From Flagellimonas flava (GTDB taxonomy: Bacteria > Bacteroidota > Bacteroidia > Flavobacteriales > Flavobacteriaceae), in contig NZ_FQWL01000008.1 of assembly GCF_900129665.1 (NCBI RefSeq), positions 35,980 to 99,979 on the forward strand: 64,000 bases of DNA. The letters are read 5' to 3'. Positions 1-8,063 of the stretch are shown piece by piece; position 1 is the first letter of the stretch, and every line of letters begins with the position of its first letter. The position numbers and the translations under genes were made by a program. The notes beneath the pieces were generated by a model, which was given only the letters and a program-made list of their open reading frames with translations, was not told where the DNA came from and did no database searches.

Positions 1-1
1 G

Positions 2-592
2 GGGGTAAACGGCGTTGGCAAGACCACAACCATTGGCAAGTTGGCCCATCAGTTCAAAAAACAAGGACTTAAGGTAGTTTTAGGTGCTGGAGATACCTTT
101 AGGGCGGCAGCCATAGATCAGTTGCAAGTTTGGGCAGAACGTGTGGATATTCCTATTGTCAAACAAAAAATGGGAAGCGACCCGGCCTCGGTAGCTTTTG
201 ATACATTGAACTCGGCTGTAGCCGACGGGGCGGATGTGGTACTTATTGATACTGCTGGCAGACTTCATAACAAGGTGAATCTTATGAACGAGCTGTCCAA
301 GGTGAAAAGGGTCATGCAAAAAGTAGTGCCAGATGCGCCACATGATGTCCTTTTGGTGTTGGATGGTTCTACGGGGCAGAATGCATTTGAACAGGCTAAA
401 CAGTTTACAAAGGCAACCGAGGTGAGCAGTTTGGCAGTCACCAAATTGGATGGCACGGCCAAAGGGGGAGTAGTGATAGGAATTTCAGACCAGTTTCAAA
501 TCCCGGTAAAATATATTGGGGTAGGCGAAGGAATTGAGGATTTGCAGGTCTTCAATAAATATGAATTTGTAGATTCTTTTTTTAAAGTTTGA
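2..592 (+). CDS. ftsY: Signal recognition particle receptor FtsY (3' part)
   Basis: C-terminal GTPase (NG) domain of FtsY, which docks SRP-ribosome complexes at the inner membrane for co-translational insertion. The 5' end lies outside the window; the visible frame opens within the P-loop (GVNGVGKTTT). The SRP-GTPase motifs follow in order: DTFRAAA, the DTAGR G3 motif, TKLDGTAKGG (G4) and the GVGEGIEDL closing motif. The short C-terminus ending in FVDSFFKV is typical of FtsY and lacks the methionine-rich M domain of its paralogue Ffh. The next gene starts 12 nt downstream. Confidence 0.95.
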   Translation, partial: GVNGVGKTTTIGKLAHQFKKQGLKVVLGAGDTFRAAAIDQLQVWAERVDIPIVKQKMGSDPASVAFDTLNSAVADGADVVLIDTAGRLHNKVNLMNELSKVKRVMQKVVPDAPHDVLLVLDGSTGQNAFEQAKQFTKATEVSSLAVTKLDGTAKGGVVIGISDQFQIPVKYIGVGEGIEDLQVFNKYEFVDSFFKV

Positions 593-604
593 ATCCCATA
601 ACCT

Positions 605-1375
605 ATGGGCAGAATACATCTGTTCGAATTTGAAGACCAAAAATGGTTCCCTGCCTTTTTGAGGAACTACGGAACAGATTTTCTGCAATTTCTTGCAAAC
701 AAGACCAAGTTATACAAACCCATTCTTCCCGTTTTGGAACGGGGAATTCGAGCAAGTGGCACCCATCAAATTGTAGATTTGGCATCTGGTGGAGGCGGGG
801 GGTTACTCTGGCTCAACCGTGAACTTAAGAAGTCGATTCCCGATTTAAAAATTATCCTTACCGATTACTTTCCCAATATAAAGGCATTTGAATATTCCCA
901 ACAACAGGCTGCCAACTTTGATTTTGTTAAGCGTTCCATAGATGCACGTGATGTTCCGGAAGACCTAAAGGGAATCAGAACTCAATTTTTATCGTTGCAT
1001 CATTTTAAACCCACTGATGCTACGAAAATCCTTCAGAATGCGGTTGATTCCAGAGCTTGTATTGGGGTTTTTGAAGCTCAGGAAAGAAGTGTCCCCAGCG
1101 TTTTGGCCATGCTCTTTTCGCCCATAAGTGTTCTTTTTACCACCCCGTTTATAAAACCATTTAGCCTTGGGAGAATCATTTTTACGTATCTAATTCCCAT
1201 TGTGCCCCTGTTTGTTTTATGGGACGGTGTTGTTTCATCCCTCAGAACCTATTCTGTGAAGGAAATGCAAGATCTTGTTGCCAATCTAGATAAATCTGAG
1301 TCATACGATTGGGAAATTCAAAGAATAAAGTCGGGTCCCGGCGTGATTTTGTATCTTTTAGGAATTCCCAAATAA
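605..1375 (+). CDS. SAM-dependent methyltransferase-like protein
   Basis: 256-residue protein with a class I methyltransferase-like motif I near residues 57-66 (VDLASGGGGG), followed by an acidic strand end (ILTDYFPN) that could be motif II. The C-terminal part (about 175-215) is hydrophobic and could form one or two membrane-associated helices, unusual for a soluble methyltransferase. No substrate can be named. It follows ftsY by 12 nt and is probably cotranscribed with it. The fold is inferred only from motif I; an alternative is a divergent Rossmann protein without methyltransferase activity. Confidence 0.65.
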   Translation: MGRIHLFEFEDQKWFPAFLRNYGTDFLQFLANKTKLYKPILPVLERGIRASGTHQIVDLASGGGGGLLWLNRELKKSIPDLKIILTDYFPNIKAFEYSQQQAANFDFVKRSIDARDVPEDLKGIRTQFLSLHHFKPTDATKILQNAVDSRACIGVFEAQERSVPSVLAMLFSPISVLFTTPFIKPFSLGRIIFTYLIPIVPLFVLWDGVVSSLRTYSVKEMQDLVANLDKSESYDWEIQRIKSGPGVILYLLGIPK

Positions 1376-1415
1376 GGGAATCCATCATAATAGATAACCA
1401 CCAACATTATACCCA

Positions 1416-2816
1416 ATGAAAAAGGCACTGTTTATTCTTAGCTTCCTATTGGTCCATTTAGGCTATGCAAAACTTTGGACCCCCTCTATTATTTCCGACA
1501 ATATGGTTTTGCAACAGCAATCCACAGCAACTTTTTGGGGTTGGACCACTGCAACCAATGAAACACTTACCATAAGACTTTCTTGGGATGATTCGGAGAT
1601 GACTACCAAAGCCCACCAAGGTGTTTGGCGCATTGAGTTCCCGACCCCGGGGGCTGGAGGACCACATACCATAAGCATAAAGGGACATGAAGAATTGGTT
1701 TTTTCAAATGTGATGATTGGGGAGGTATGGATAGCCTCTGGGCAATCCAATATGCAGTGGACCCCAAATATGGGGCTCGATAATGCAAAGGAGGAAATCA
1801 AAAATGCCATTTATCCCAATATTCGCTTTTTCAATGTCCCCCAGCGAAAATCGGATGGTAAACAGGACGATACTCCCGGAAAATGGGTGAGTTGTTCACC
1901 GAAAACGATGCAGGATTTTAGTTCTGTGGCCTATTTTTTTGGGAGAAAACTACACAAAGAATTAGACGTGCCTGTGGGATTGATAAGTTCCAATTGGGGG
2001 GGGACGCCAGTTGAGGTTTGGATTCCCGAGGAATTGATTGTGGAAAATGAAGAATTAAAGGCCGCAGCCGGTCAACTTTCCGAATTTGAATGGTGGCCGG
2101 AAAAACCCGGAGCTACCTACAATGCTATGATTCATCCATTGACCAAGTTCCAAATTGCTGGGGCCATTTGGTACCAAGGTGAGTCTAACCGGGCCAATGC
2201 AAATTCGTATTATGAATCTTTTCCATTGCTTATTGAATCATGGCGAACAGCCTGGAAAAAGGATTTTCCATTTTACTTTGCACAAATAGCACCTTTCAAT
2301 TACGATAAAGAAAAAAACGACATCAGGGCCGCTGTGGTCCGTGATGCCCAATTGTATGCGTTGCGGAATATTGCTAAAACCGGTATGGCGGTTACCAGTG
2401 ATATTGGAAACCTCGATGATATCCATCCAACAAACAAGCAGGAGGTAGGGCGACGGTTGGCTTTGTGGGCCTTGGCAAAAACGTATGGCGTAAAACAACC
2501 CTATAGCGGTCCGGTATTTAAAAATATGGAACTGCGGAAAAACAAGGCTGTTTTGCACTTTGATTTTGCGGATGAAGGTTTGATTATGAAGGGAAAGACC
2601 TTAAAAGAATTTTATGTGGCAGGTGAGGATCGAATCTTTCATGAGGCCAAGGCCAGAATTAAAGGAAGTACCGTTGAGGTATCTTCTTCAAAAGTAAAGG
2701 AACCCGTTGCAGTCAGGTTTGCATTTTATGACAAGGCATTGCCCAATTTATTCAACCAGGAGGGCTTACCTGCTTCGGCTTTTAGAACAGATGATTGGGA
2801 AATTAACTTGGATTGA
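1416..2816 (+). CDS. Sialate O-acetylesterase (SASA family)
   Basis: 466-residue secreted SGNH-type esterase that removes O-acetyl groups from sialic acids or related acetylated glycans. An N-terminal signal peptide (about residues 1-18) is followed by a beta-sandwich-like region. The nucleophile motif GQSNMQW has Ser at residue 111; the block IWYQGESN and the late DDIHPTN motif supplying the catalytic His are characteristic of SASA proteins. No sialidase or sialic-acid transporter is visible nearby, so the natural substrate may be an acetylated plant or algal polysaccharide. The next gene starts 7 nt after the stop. Confidence 0.88.
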   Translation: MKKALFILSFLLVHLGYAKLWTPSIISDNMVLQQQSTATFWGWTTATNETLTIRLSWDDSEMTTKAHQGVWRIEFPTPGAGGPHTISIKGHEELVFSNVMIGEVWIASGQSNMQWTPNMGLDNAKEEIKNAIYPNIRFFNVPQRKSDGKQDDTPGKWVSCSPKTMQDFSSVAYFFGRKLHKELDVPVGLISSNWGGTPVEVWIPEELIVENEELKAAAGQLSEFEWWPEKPGATYNAMIHPLTKFQIAGAIWYQGESNRANANSYYESFPLLIESWRTAWKKDFPFYFAQIAPFNYDKEKNDIRAAVVRDAQLYALRNIAKTGMAVTSDIGNLDDIHPTNKQEVGRRLALWALAKTYGVKQPYSGPVFKNMELRKNKAVLHFDFADEGLIMKGKTLKEFYVAGEDRIFHEAKARIKGSTVEVSSSKVKEPVAVRFAFYDKALPNLFNQEGLPASAFRTDDWEINLD

Positions 2817-2823
2817 TATCAGG

Positions 2824-3699
2824 ATGGGGCAGCTTAAATTGACCTTGCGAATTTTTGGATCGCTGGTTGTGTTGTCAATAGGGCAGCTCACAGCACAGCT
2901 CAAATATCCTAAGGCCAGTCCAGCATCGGTGGTGGAACAGGCGGTGGGACTTTCTAAGGTAACAGTCCACTATTCTAGACCCGCAGTTAGAGGGAGAAGT
3001 ATTTTTGGCGACTTGGTGCCTTACGGTAGGATTTGGCGTGTTGGGGCCAATGAATCCACTAAAATTACTCTGGATACAGCTATGGAGGTTTCGGGAAAAG
3101 CCCTTCCCAAAGGAACTTATGCGCTATATGCTTTTCCTGAATCAGATGAATGGGAAATTGCATTCCACAACAATTTGAGCCATTGGGGAGATGGTCGAAA
3201 GAACTATAAACCAGAGGAAGACCTATTTCGTATCTCGGTACAACCGGAGAAAATAGGAGGCCATCAAGAGAACTTTCTGATCACTTTTGATGCCATATCC
3301 CATAATTCCGCGCAAATGAAATTGATATGGGCAAACACCCAGGTGGTAATCCCCTTCAAAGTTGATACCCATGCCCAAATGGAAAAGGAAATCTCAAAAA
3401 AGTTAGAGGAATCGCCAACGGCCCAAACCTATTATGAAGCGGCACGCTACCTGCAGGAGCAGAACGAAGACCCCAAAAGAGCTTTGGGTTATTTGAAAAA
3501 GGCCCTGGAATTAGGAGGTGACACTTATTACTTTCATAGGGTAAAATCCCTTGTGGAAGCTCAGTTGGGAGATTATAGATCAGCTATAGCTTCTGCTCGG
3601 AAATCACTAAAAATTGCTGCAAATCTGGAGAAAGATGAGTTTGTTCGGATGAATCAAAAGAACATTGTCAAATGGGAAAAATTACTGGAACAAAAATAA
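2824..3699 (+). CDS. DUF2911 domain protein with TPR-like tail
   Basis: 291-residue exported protein. The start at 2824 is preferred over an in-frame upstream ATG because it begins the signal peptide (MGQLKLTLRIFGSLVVLS) and clears the preceding gene. Residues about 25-180 match the DUF2911 family of Bacteroidota (features such as SKVTVHYSRPAVRGR and YGRIWRVGANEST); the remainder looks like two or three tetratricopeptide-like helical hairpins (PKRALGYLKKALELGGD). DUF2911 has no established biochemical function. The stop overlaps the start of the amidase gene, so the two are likely translated together. Confidence 0.82.
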   Translation: MGQLKLTLRIFGSLVVLSIGQLTAQLKYPKASPASVVEQAVGLSKVTVHYSRPAVRGRSIFGDLVPYGRIWRVGANESTKITLDTAMEVSGKALPKGTYALYAFPESDEWEIAFHNNLSHWGDGRKNYKPEEDLFRISVQPEKIGGHQENFLITFDAISHNSAQMKLIWANTQVVIPFKVDTHAQMEKEISKKLEESPTAQTYYEAARYLQEQNEDPKRALGYLKKALELGGDTYYFHRVKSLVEAQLGDYRSAIASARKSLKIAANLEKDEFVRMNQKNIVKWEKLLEQK

Positions 3700-5435
3700 A
3701 AATACCAAAGAATTCCCTTAGGGTTGCCTTGGGAATGGTGACATTGTGGTTTGCGTTGCAATCCTGCCAATTCATTGAGAAGAAAGAGGTTGAGACAGAA
3801 GATGAAAGTGTTTCGACAGCTGTGGAAACGGAAAAAGAAATAACGGAGACAATCAAGGAACCCCTTTGGACTCCATATGACGAGACCGCAGAAATTCAGG
3901 AGAACGCTAATCATGAAAATGAGCGAATGCGATTCAGATTCATTCAATCCAAAATTTTGGACAAGAATGAGGTTTTTGCTCCGCTTTATACCGAGGTGTC
4001 TAAGTTTCCAAAGGAAAAATACGAAATGATGAAACCGTTGGTGCTGGAACAGGACATACCTAACATCCAAAATGCGGTTAAGGAGGGCAAATTCAACTAC
4101 ACGGAATTGGTGTTGTTCTATCTCAGCAGAATCTACAGGTATGAGCTGGACAAAGCCACCACCCTGAACACGATAATCGCATTAAACCCCAATATTTTGA
4201 ATGAAGCCAAGAAATTGGATGCCAATGCGGAGGGACACCATCCGATTTATGGAATGCCAATTTTGCTGAAGGACAATATTGGTGCCTCGGGAATGAATAC
4301 CACTGCTGGAGCCATTGTGCTACAGGATAATCAAACGGAGGATGCATATATCGTGCAACGATTAAAAGAAAATGGCGCACTTATTTTGGGCAAGGTAAAC
4401 CTAAGTGAATGGGCCAATTTTATTTGTGAATGCCCCAACGGTCAAAGTGCCGTTGGGGGACAAACCTTAAACCCTTATGGCCGACGTGTTTTTGATACAG
4501 GTGGATCCAGCGCGGGAAGCGGGACCTCAGTGGCTGCCAATTATGCGGTGGCCGCAGTGGGTACAGAAACTTCTGGATCAATCTTGTCACCGTCCGGACA
4601 GAATTCCGTGGTGGGCATGAAACCCACAATTGGGTTGCTAAGCCGTACTGGAATAGTACCCATTTCCAGCACTTTGGATACTCCTGGCCCTATGACAAAA
4701 AGTGTTATTGATAACGGAATACTAATGGATGCCATGCGAGGGTTTGACATTGAAGATGAAAAATCGGTGAAGGCAGATTGGGATGAAAATTGGTATGCAG
4801 AAGAAGTGAACTTAAAGGGTAAAAGATTTGGCGTCTTTAAGAATTACATGAAAAGTGATTCTGTTTATCATGCGACTATGGAGCAATTAAAGGCGGCTGG
4901 CGCGACGATTATTGAATTTGAACCCCCGGAAGTCAATTTTGATGGATTCCTTTCGATCCTGAATATAGACATGAAAAATGACCTGCCAGTATATATAGAA
5001 GCGCATGTGAAAGACACAAATCGAGTTGCTGTTCGCAGTGTGCAGGACGTGGTGGATTTTAACCAAAAAGACAGCTCGGCCAGAATTCCCTACGGGCAGC
5101 CTCGTTTTGACGGTATTTTGGCCGATACCACATCGGCAGAAGGGCTAAAAGAAATAAAGAAACGCATGAAAATTACTGGCCGCACCTATTTTAATACCCC
5201 TATGAACGATTATGGTTTGGATGCCATACTATCTATTAATAACTATGACGCTGGCGCAGCCGCCGCCGCTGAATATCCCGCCCTCACTATTCCCATGGGA
5301 TATAAAGTTTCGGGAGAACCCATAAATTTGACCTTTATTGGAAAGCAATTTCAAGAAGGAAAGCTATATGCCCTGGGGGCGGCATTTGAATCCCTCATCC
5401 AAGCTCGCAAAATTCCAAAAGCATATATGGATTGA
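3672..5435 (+). CDS. Amidase signature family lipoprotein
   Basis: 587-residue amidase with a probable lipoprotein signal (LQSC near residue 32), so it likely acts at the periplasmic membrane face. The Ser-cisSer-Lys machinery is visible: the Lys in PILLKDNIGA and the glycine/serine-rich GGSSAGSGTSVAAN block, then GTETSGSI. It resembles GatA-type enzymes in fold, but the export signal and absence of gatB/gatC argue against a tRNA amidotransferase. The start at 3672 overlaps the preceding gene by 28 nt; an internal ATG at 3735 would give a short signal with few basic residues. Substrate unknown. Confidence 0.85.
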   Translation: MGKITGTKIKIPKNSLRVALGMVTLWFALQSCQFIEKKEVETEDESVSTAVETEKEITETIKEPLWTPYDETAEIQENANHENERMRFRFIQSKILDKNEVFAPLYTEVSKFPKEKYEMMKPLVLEQDIPNIQNAVKEGKFNYTELVLFYLSRIYRYELDKATTLNTIIALNPNILNEAKKLDANAEGHHPIYGMPILLKDNIGASGMNTTAGAIVLQDNQTEDAYIVQRLKENGALILGKVNLSEWANFICECPNGQSAVGGQTLNPYGRRVFDTGGSSAGSGTSVAANYAVAAVGTETSGSILSPSGQNSVVGMKPTIGLLSRTGIVPISSTLDTPGPMTKSVIDNGILMDAMRGFDIEDEKSVKADWDENWYAEEVNLKGKRFGVFKNYMKSDSVYHATMEQLKAAGATIIEFEPPEVNFDGFLSILNIDMKNDLPVYIEAHVKDTNRVAVRSVQDVVDFNQKDSSARIPYGQPRFDGILADTTSAEGLKEIKKRMKITGRTYFNTPMNDYGLDAILSINNYDAGAAAAAEYPALTIPMGYKVSGEPINLTFIGKQFQEGKLYALGAAFESLIQARKIPKAYMD

Positions 5436-5498
5436 TTCCATGGTTGCCCAGGTTTGTATGCTGGTATCCTTTTGGGAGGCAATTTTTTTTCAAAATGG

Positions 5499-5525
5499 TG
5501 TCACGCTTTTTGATTTTGGTTTGTC
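5499..5525 (+). promoter_or_regulatory. ECF41-type promoter upstream of the sigma gene
   Basis: TGTCACG at 5499-5505, a 16-nt spacer, then TGTC at 5522-5525. This is one mismatch per box from the published ECF41 consensus (TGTCACA-N16/17-CGTC). The same two boxes at the same spacing recur at 6794-6820. The predicted transcript would begin within a few nt of the ATG at 5534, suggesting a nearly leaderless message and autoregulation. Confidence 0.7.
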
Positions 5526-5533
5526 ATTAAGTT

Positions 5534-6376
5534 ATGGAAGATTATCAAAATAAGCTATTTCCCTACGCCTATAACATTTTAGGCTCCGCAGATGATGCCA
5601 AAGATGCCATACAGGAAATTTTGATCAAATACCAAAACGTAAACCAAGCCGTCCAAAATGAGATGGGATATCTTGTACGGTCCGTGATCAATGAGTCCAT
5701 CAACCTTAAAAAGAAACGGCAATTGGGTTTGTCCGATGCACTATGGCTCCCAGAACCCATTGCAACGGATGCCGCCGATGAACAGATAGATAGCTCAGCA
5801 ATCATATCCTATTCCATGATGGTGCTTTTGGAAAAACTTTCGCCCAAGGAAAGAGCGGTTTTTATTCTTAAGGAAGCATTTGGGTATTCCCACAAGGAAA
5901 TTGGTTTGGTGTTGGAAATGACCCTTGAAAATTCAAGGAAGCTTTTGAGCAGGGGAAGGAGCAGATTGCGCACCCTTAAAAGCGGGGTGTCCATAGATCA
6001 TGCCAAGGTTCCCAAGGCCTATTTGCAGCGGTATGTGGAAAGCATACGTAATGGAGATATCAAGAATTTGGAGCAAATGTTGTCCGAGGATATTATGGTT
6101 TCTGCCGATGGTGGCGACGAAATCCAGGTGGTTCGGGAACTGACCCATGGTCTTAAAGCGGCTGTTAAGCTCCTTCTTTACGTTTTTAAGACCTATCAGC
6201 AAAAAAACAGGATTATTGTTACCGAGGTTAACCATCAACCTGCCTTGCTCTACTATCAAGATGAGGTGTTGGTCAATTGTCAGATTTTTCAGATTGAGGA
6301 AAGGAAGATTGTCCAAATCCATGCGCAACTGGCACCCAATAAATTAAAGGCACTCAGATCGGCCGTTAATCCATAA
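5534..6376 (+). CDS. ECF41-family RNA polymerase sigma factor with SnoaL-like tail
   Basis: 280-residue extracytoplasmic-function sigma factor. Region 2 lies at about 4-65 (YNILGSADDAKDAIQE) and region 4 at about 93-146 (LSPKERAVF...GYSHKEIG). A SnoaL/NTF2-like domain follows at about 160-275. ECF41 hallmarks are present: WLPEP at residues 71-75 in the linker, a DGGD variant of the DGGGK motif at 192-195, and LAPNKL near 266 matching the C-terminal NPDKL motif. In this family no separate anti-sigma factor is needed; the fused tail modulates activity. It sits behind an ECF41-type promoter and 15 nt before ridA. Confidence 0.93.
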   Translation: MEDYQNKLFPYAYNILGSADDAKDAIQEILIKYQNVNQAVQNEMGYLVRSVINESINLKKKRQLGLSDALWLPEPIATDAADEQIDSSAIISYSMMVLLEKLSPKERAVFILKEAFGYSHKEIGLVLEMTLENSRKLLSRGRSRLRTLKSGVSIDHAKVPKAYLQRYVESIRNGDIKNLEQMLSEDIMVSADGGDEIQVVRELTHGLKAAVKLLLYVFKTYQQKNRIIVTEVNHQPALLYYQDEVLVNCQIFQIEERKIVQIHAQLAPNKLKALRSAVNP

Positions 6377-6391
6377 ATCCAAAAAAATAAC

Positions 6392-6775
6392 ATGACTAGA
6401 GAACGAATTAGCTCGGGTTCAACCTTTGAGCAACAGATTGCCTATTCCCGCGCCATAGTTGATGGACGTTGGGTCTTTGTTTCCGGGACCACAGGTTTTG
6501 ATTACACCAACATGACCATCTCGGAAGATTTGACAGAACAAACCAAGCAATGCCTTAAAAATATTGAAGAGGCCCTAGTGAAAGCCGAATCTGGCTTGCA
6601 AGATGTGGTACGTGTACTGTACATCCTTCCCAATACTGAGAAATTTGAAAAGTGTTGGCCCGTACTACGTGAATACTTTGGAACTGTTCGTCCGGCGGCA
6701 ACCATGATTTCTGCTGGGTTATCAGATTCCCGTATGAAAATTGAAATCCAAGTAACCGCATTAAAGAAGAAATAA
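6392..6775 (+). CDS. RidA family (YjgF/YER057c/UK114) protein
   Basis: 127-residue Rid-family protein. Classical RidA deaminates reactive enamine/imine intermediates released by PLP enzymes. Visible family features are VFVSGTTGFD, the TKQCLKNIEEAL helix, VRVLYI and the terminal MKIEIQVTAL. The catalytic Arg region reads VRPAATMIS, compatible with an active Rid protein, although subfamily cannot be fixed by eye. It lies 15 nt behind the ECF41 sigma gene, probably on the same transcript. Confidence 0.9.
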   Translation: MTRERISSGSTFEQQIAYSRAIVDGRWVFVSGTTGFDYTNMTISEDLTEQTKQCLKNIEEALVKAESGLQDVVRVLYILPNTEKFEKCWPVLREYFGTVRPAATMISAGLSDSRMKIEIQVTALKKK

Positions 6776-6793
6776 GAAATACTATGGCAACAG

Positions 6794-6820
6794 TGTCACG
6801 TTTTCCGTTCGGATTTTGTC
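6794..6820 (+). promoter_or_regulatory. ECF41-type promoter upstream of azoR-cupin
   Basis: TGTCACG at 6794-6800, a 16-nt spacer and TGTC at 6817-6820, identical in boxes and spacing to the element upstream of the sigma gene, while the spacers differ. The inferred transcript start (about 6826-6829) falls just before the ATG at 6844, which supports that start for the azoreductase and excludes the in-frame ATG at 6784. Confidence 0.7.
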
Positions 6821-6843
6821 CTATTCATACAAAGCAAAATACT

Positions 6844-7467
6844 ATGAAGACATTGTTACGAATTGACTGTAGCGCTAGAAAGCTAGGTTCCCATTCCAGG
6901 GAATTGACAGATTATTTTGAAGCAAGATGGAAACAATCCAATCCTGGAGGTCGTGTTGTCCACAGGGATTTAACACGGGAACAATTGCCCCATATCCAAA
7001 ACAATACTATTGAGGGCTTCCATGTTTCTCCAGACAAGGCAGATGTCCATCAGAAAAATGCGGTAGCACTTTCTGATCGGTTGATTGCCGAACTTAAAAA
7101 GGCTGATGAGGTGGTCGTAAGTAGCCCTCTTTACAACCTTAATGTGCCTTCCAACCTTAAAGCCTATATGGATCAGGTGGTACGCGCAGGGCATACCTTT
7201 GGTATGGATGCACAAGGGTACCACGGATTACTCCAAAACAAAAAGGTGTTTTTGATCACTTCCAAAGGAGGGGTCTATAAAAACACTCCGTTGGAAAAAT
7301 TGGATTTCCAAGAACCTTACCTCAAGGCCATCTTTGCGCATATGGGGATAACGGATGTTGAAACCTTCTCTCTAGAAGGAACCAGCTACCAAAATTTGGT
7401 GGCTAAGAATAAAATGAACATTCAAAACGCAATTGATTCAACTCTTAAAACGACAACAAATGGATGA
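6844..7467 (+). CDS. azoR: FMN-dependent NADH azoreductase (AzoR family)
   Basis: 207-residue flavodoxin-fold quinone/azo reductase using NAD(P)H and FMN, typically involved in electrophile and quinone detoxification. It starts with the expected LLRIDCSARKLGSHSREL strand-loop, has the flavin-contact block SSPLYNLNVPSNLKAYMDQ and ends with a conserved YLKAIFAHMGI segment. The start at 6844 matches family alignments and lies downstream of the ECF41-type promoter. Its 3' end overlaps the cupin gene by 8 nt (ATGGATGA), indicating a two-gene unit. Confidence 0.9.
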   Translation: MKTLLRIDCSARKLGSHSRELTDYFEARWKQSNPGGRVVHRDLTREQLPHIQNNTIEGFHVSPDKADVHQKNAVALSDRLIAELKKADEVVVSSPLYNLNVPSNLKAYMDQVVRAGHTFGMDAQGYHGLLQNKKVFLITSKGGVYKNTPLEKLDFQEPYLKAIFAHMGITDVETFSLEGTSYQNLVAKNKMNIQNAIDSTLKTTTNG

Positions 7468-7981
7468 TATAGCTAAAACCGACTATTTTAATGACGTTCT
7501 GGAAGATAGAGCTACTGTAATATTACCCGAGAAAGGGGAACAACTTCTGCTCAACGATATTGAGTTTACCTTTAAAGTCACCAGTGAAATGTCCAATGAC
7601 CAATTGGGAGTTTACAAAATTACCCTGAATCCCATGGCCATTGGCGCCAAGTTGCACTACCATAGGTTCATGGACGAGACCTTTATTGTGGACAAAGGTG
7701 AACTGACCATTCAAGTAGGGGAAGAAGAGTATAAGGCTGGTGTGGGAACCATTGTGTATGTTCCTAGGTTTACGCCCCATGGCTTTCAAAATGACACTGA
7801 GGAAAAAGTGGAACTTACGTTGCTCTTCAATCCATCTCAAAAAAGGGAAGGTTTTTTTAGAGGACTTCAGGAAACACTTATGGAGGAACCCATTGATCCA
7901 AAAAAGTACTTAAAGCTTTACAATAAATATGATAGTTTCCCGGTGGATACTTCCAATATGATTCCCAAAAGGGAACCTTAA
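7460..7981 (+). CDS. Cupin domain protein
   Basis: 173-residue single-domain cupin. Motif 1 is recognisable in GAKLHYHRFMDETFIVDKGEL (two His and Glu as likely metal ligands) and motif 2 in YVPRFTPHGFQN. ATG 7460 overlaps the azoR stop and is preferred; an in-frame ATG at 7433 would add nine residues. Enzymatic function is not determinable; cupins next to reductases in ECF41-controlled operons are plausible oxidative or aromatic-compound defence factors. A terminator follows. Confidence 0.85.
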   Translation: MDDIAKTDYFNDVLEDRATVILPEKGEQLLLNDIEFTFKVTSEMSNDQLGVYKITLNPMAIGAKLHYHRFMDETFIVDKGELTIQVGEEEYKAGVGTIVYVPRFTPHGFQNDTEEKVELTLLFNPSQKREGFFRGLQETLMEEPIDPKKYLKLYNKYDSFPVDTSNMIPKREP

Positions 7982-8001
7982 TTCTTGTTTAGTTAACCAA
8001 G

Positions 8002-8032
8002 AAAAGGCCCTGGAGTATTTCGGGGCTTTTTT
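8002..8032 (+). terminator. Rho-independent terminator after the cupin gene
   Basis: An AAAAGgCCC arm and a GGGGCTTTT arm pair with one internal mismatch around a TGGAGTATTTC loop, followed by a T tract. It closes the azoR-cupin unit and is immediately followed by a TATTTTTG -7 box (8037-8044) for rimO. Confidence 0.6.
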
Positions 8033-8063
8033 ATTGTATTTTTGCACACCATTTTACACAAGC

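Noticed and set aside
5338..5553. Short plus-strand frame between amidase and sigma genes
   Set aside because: It overlaps the end of the amidase in another frame, spans the ECF41 promoter and has no protein features.
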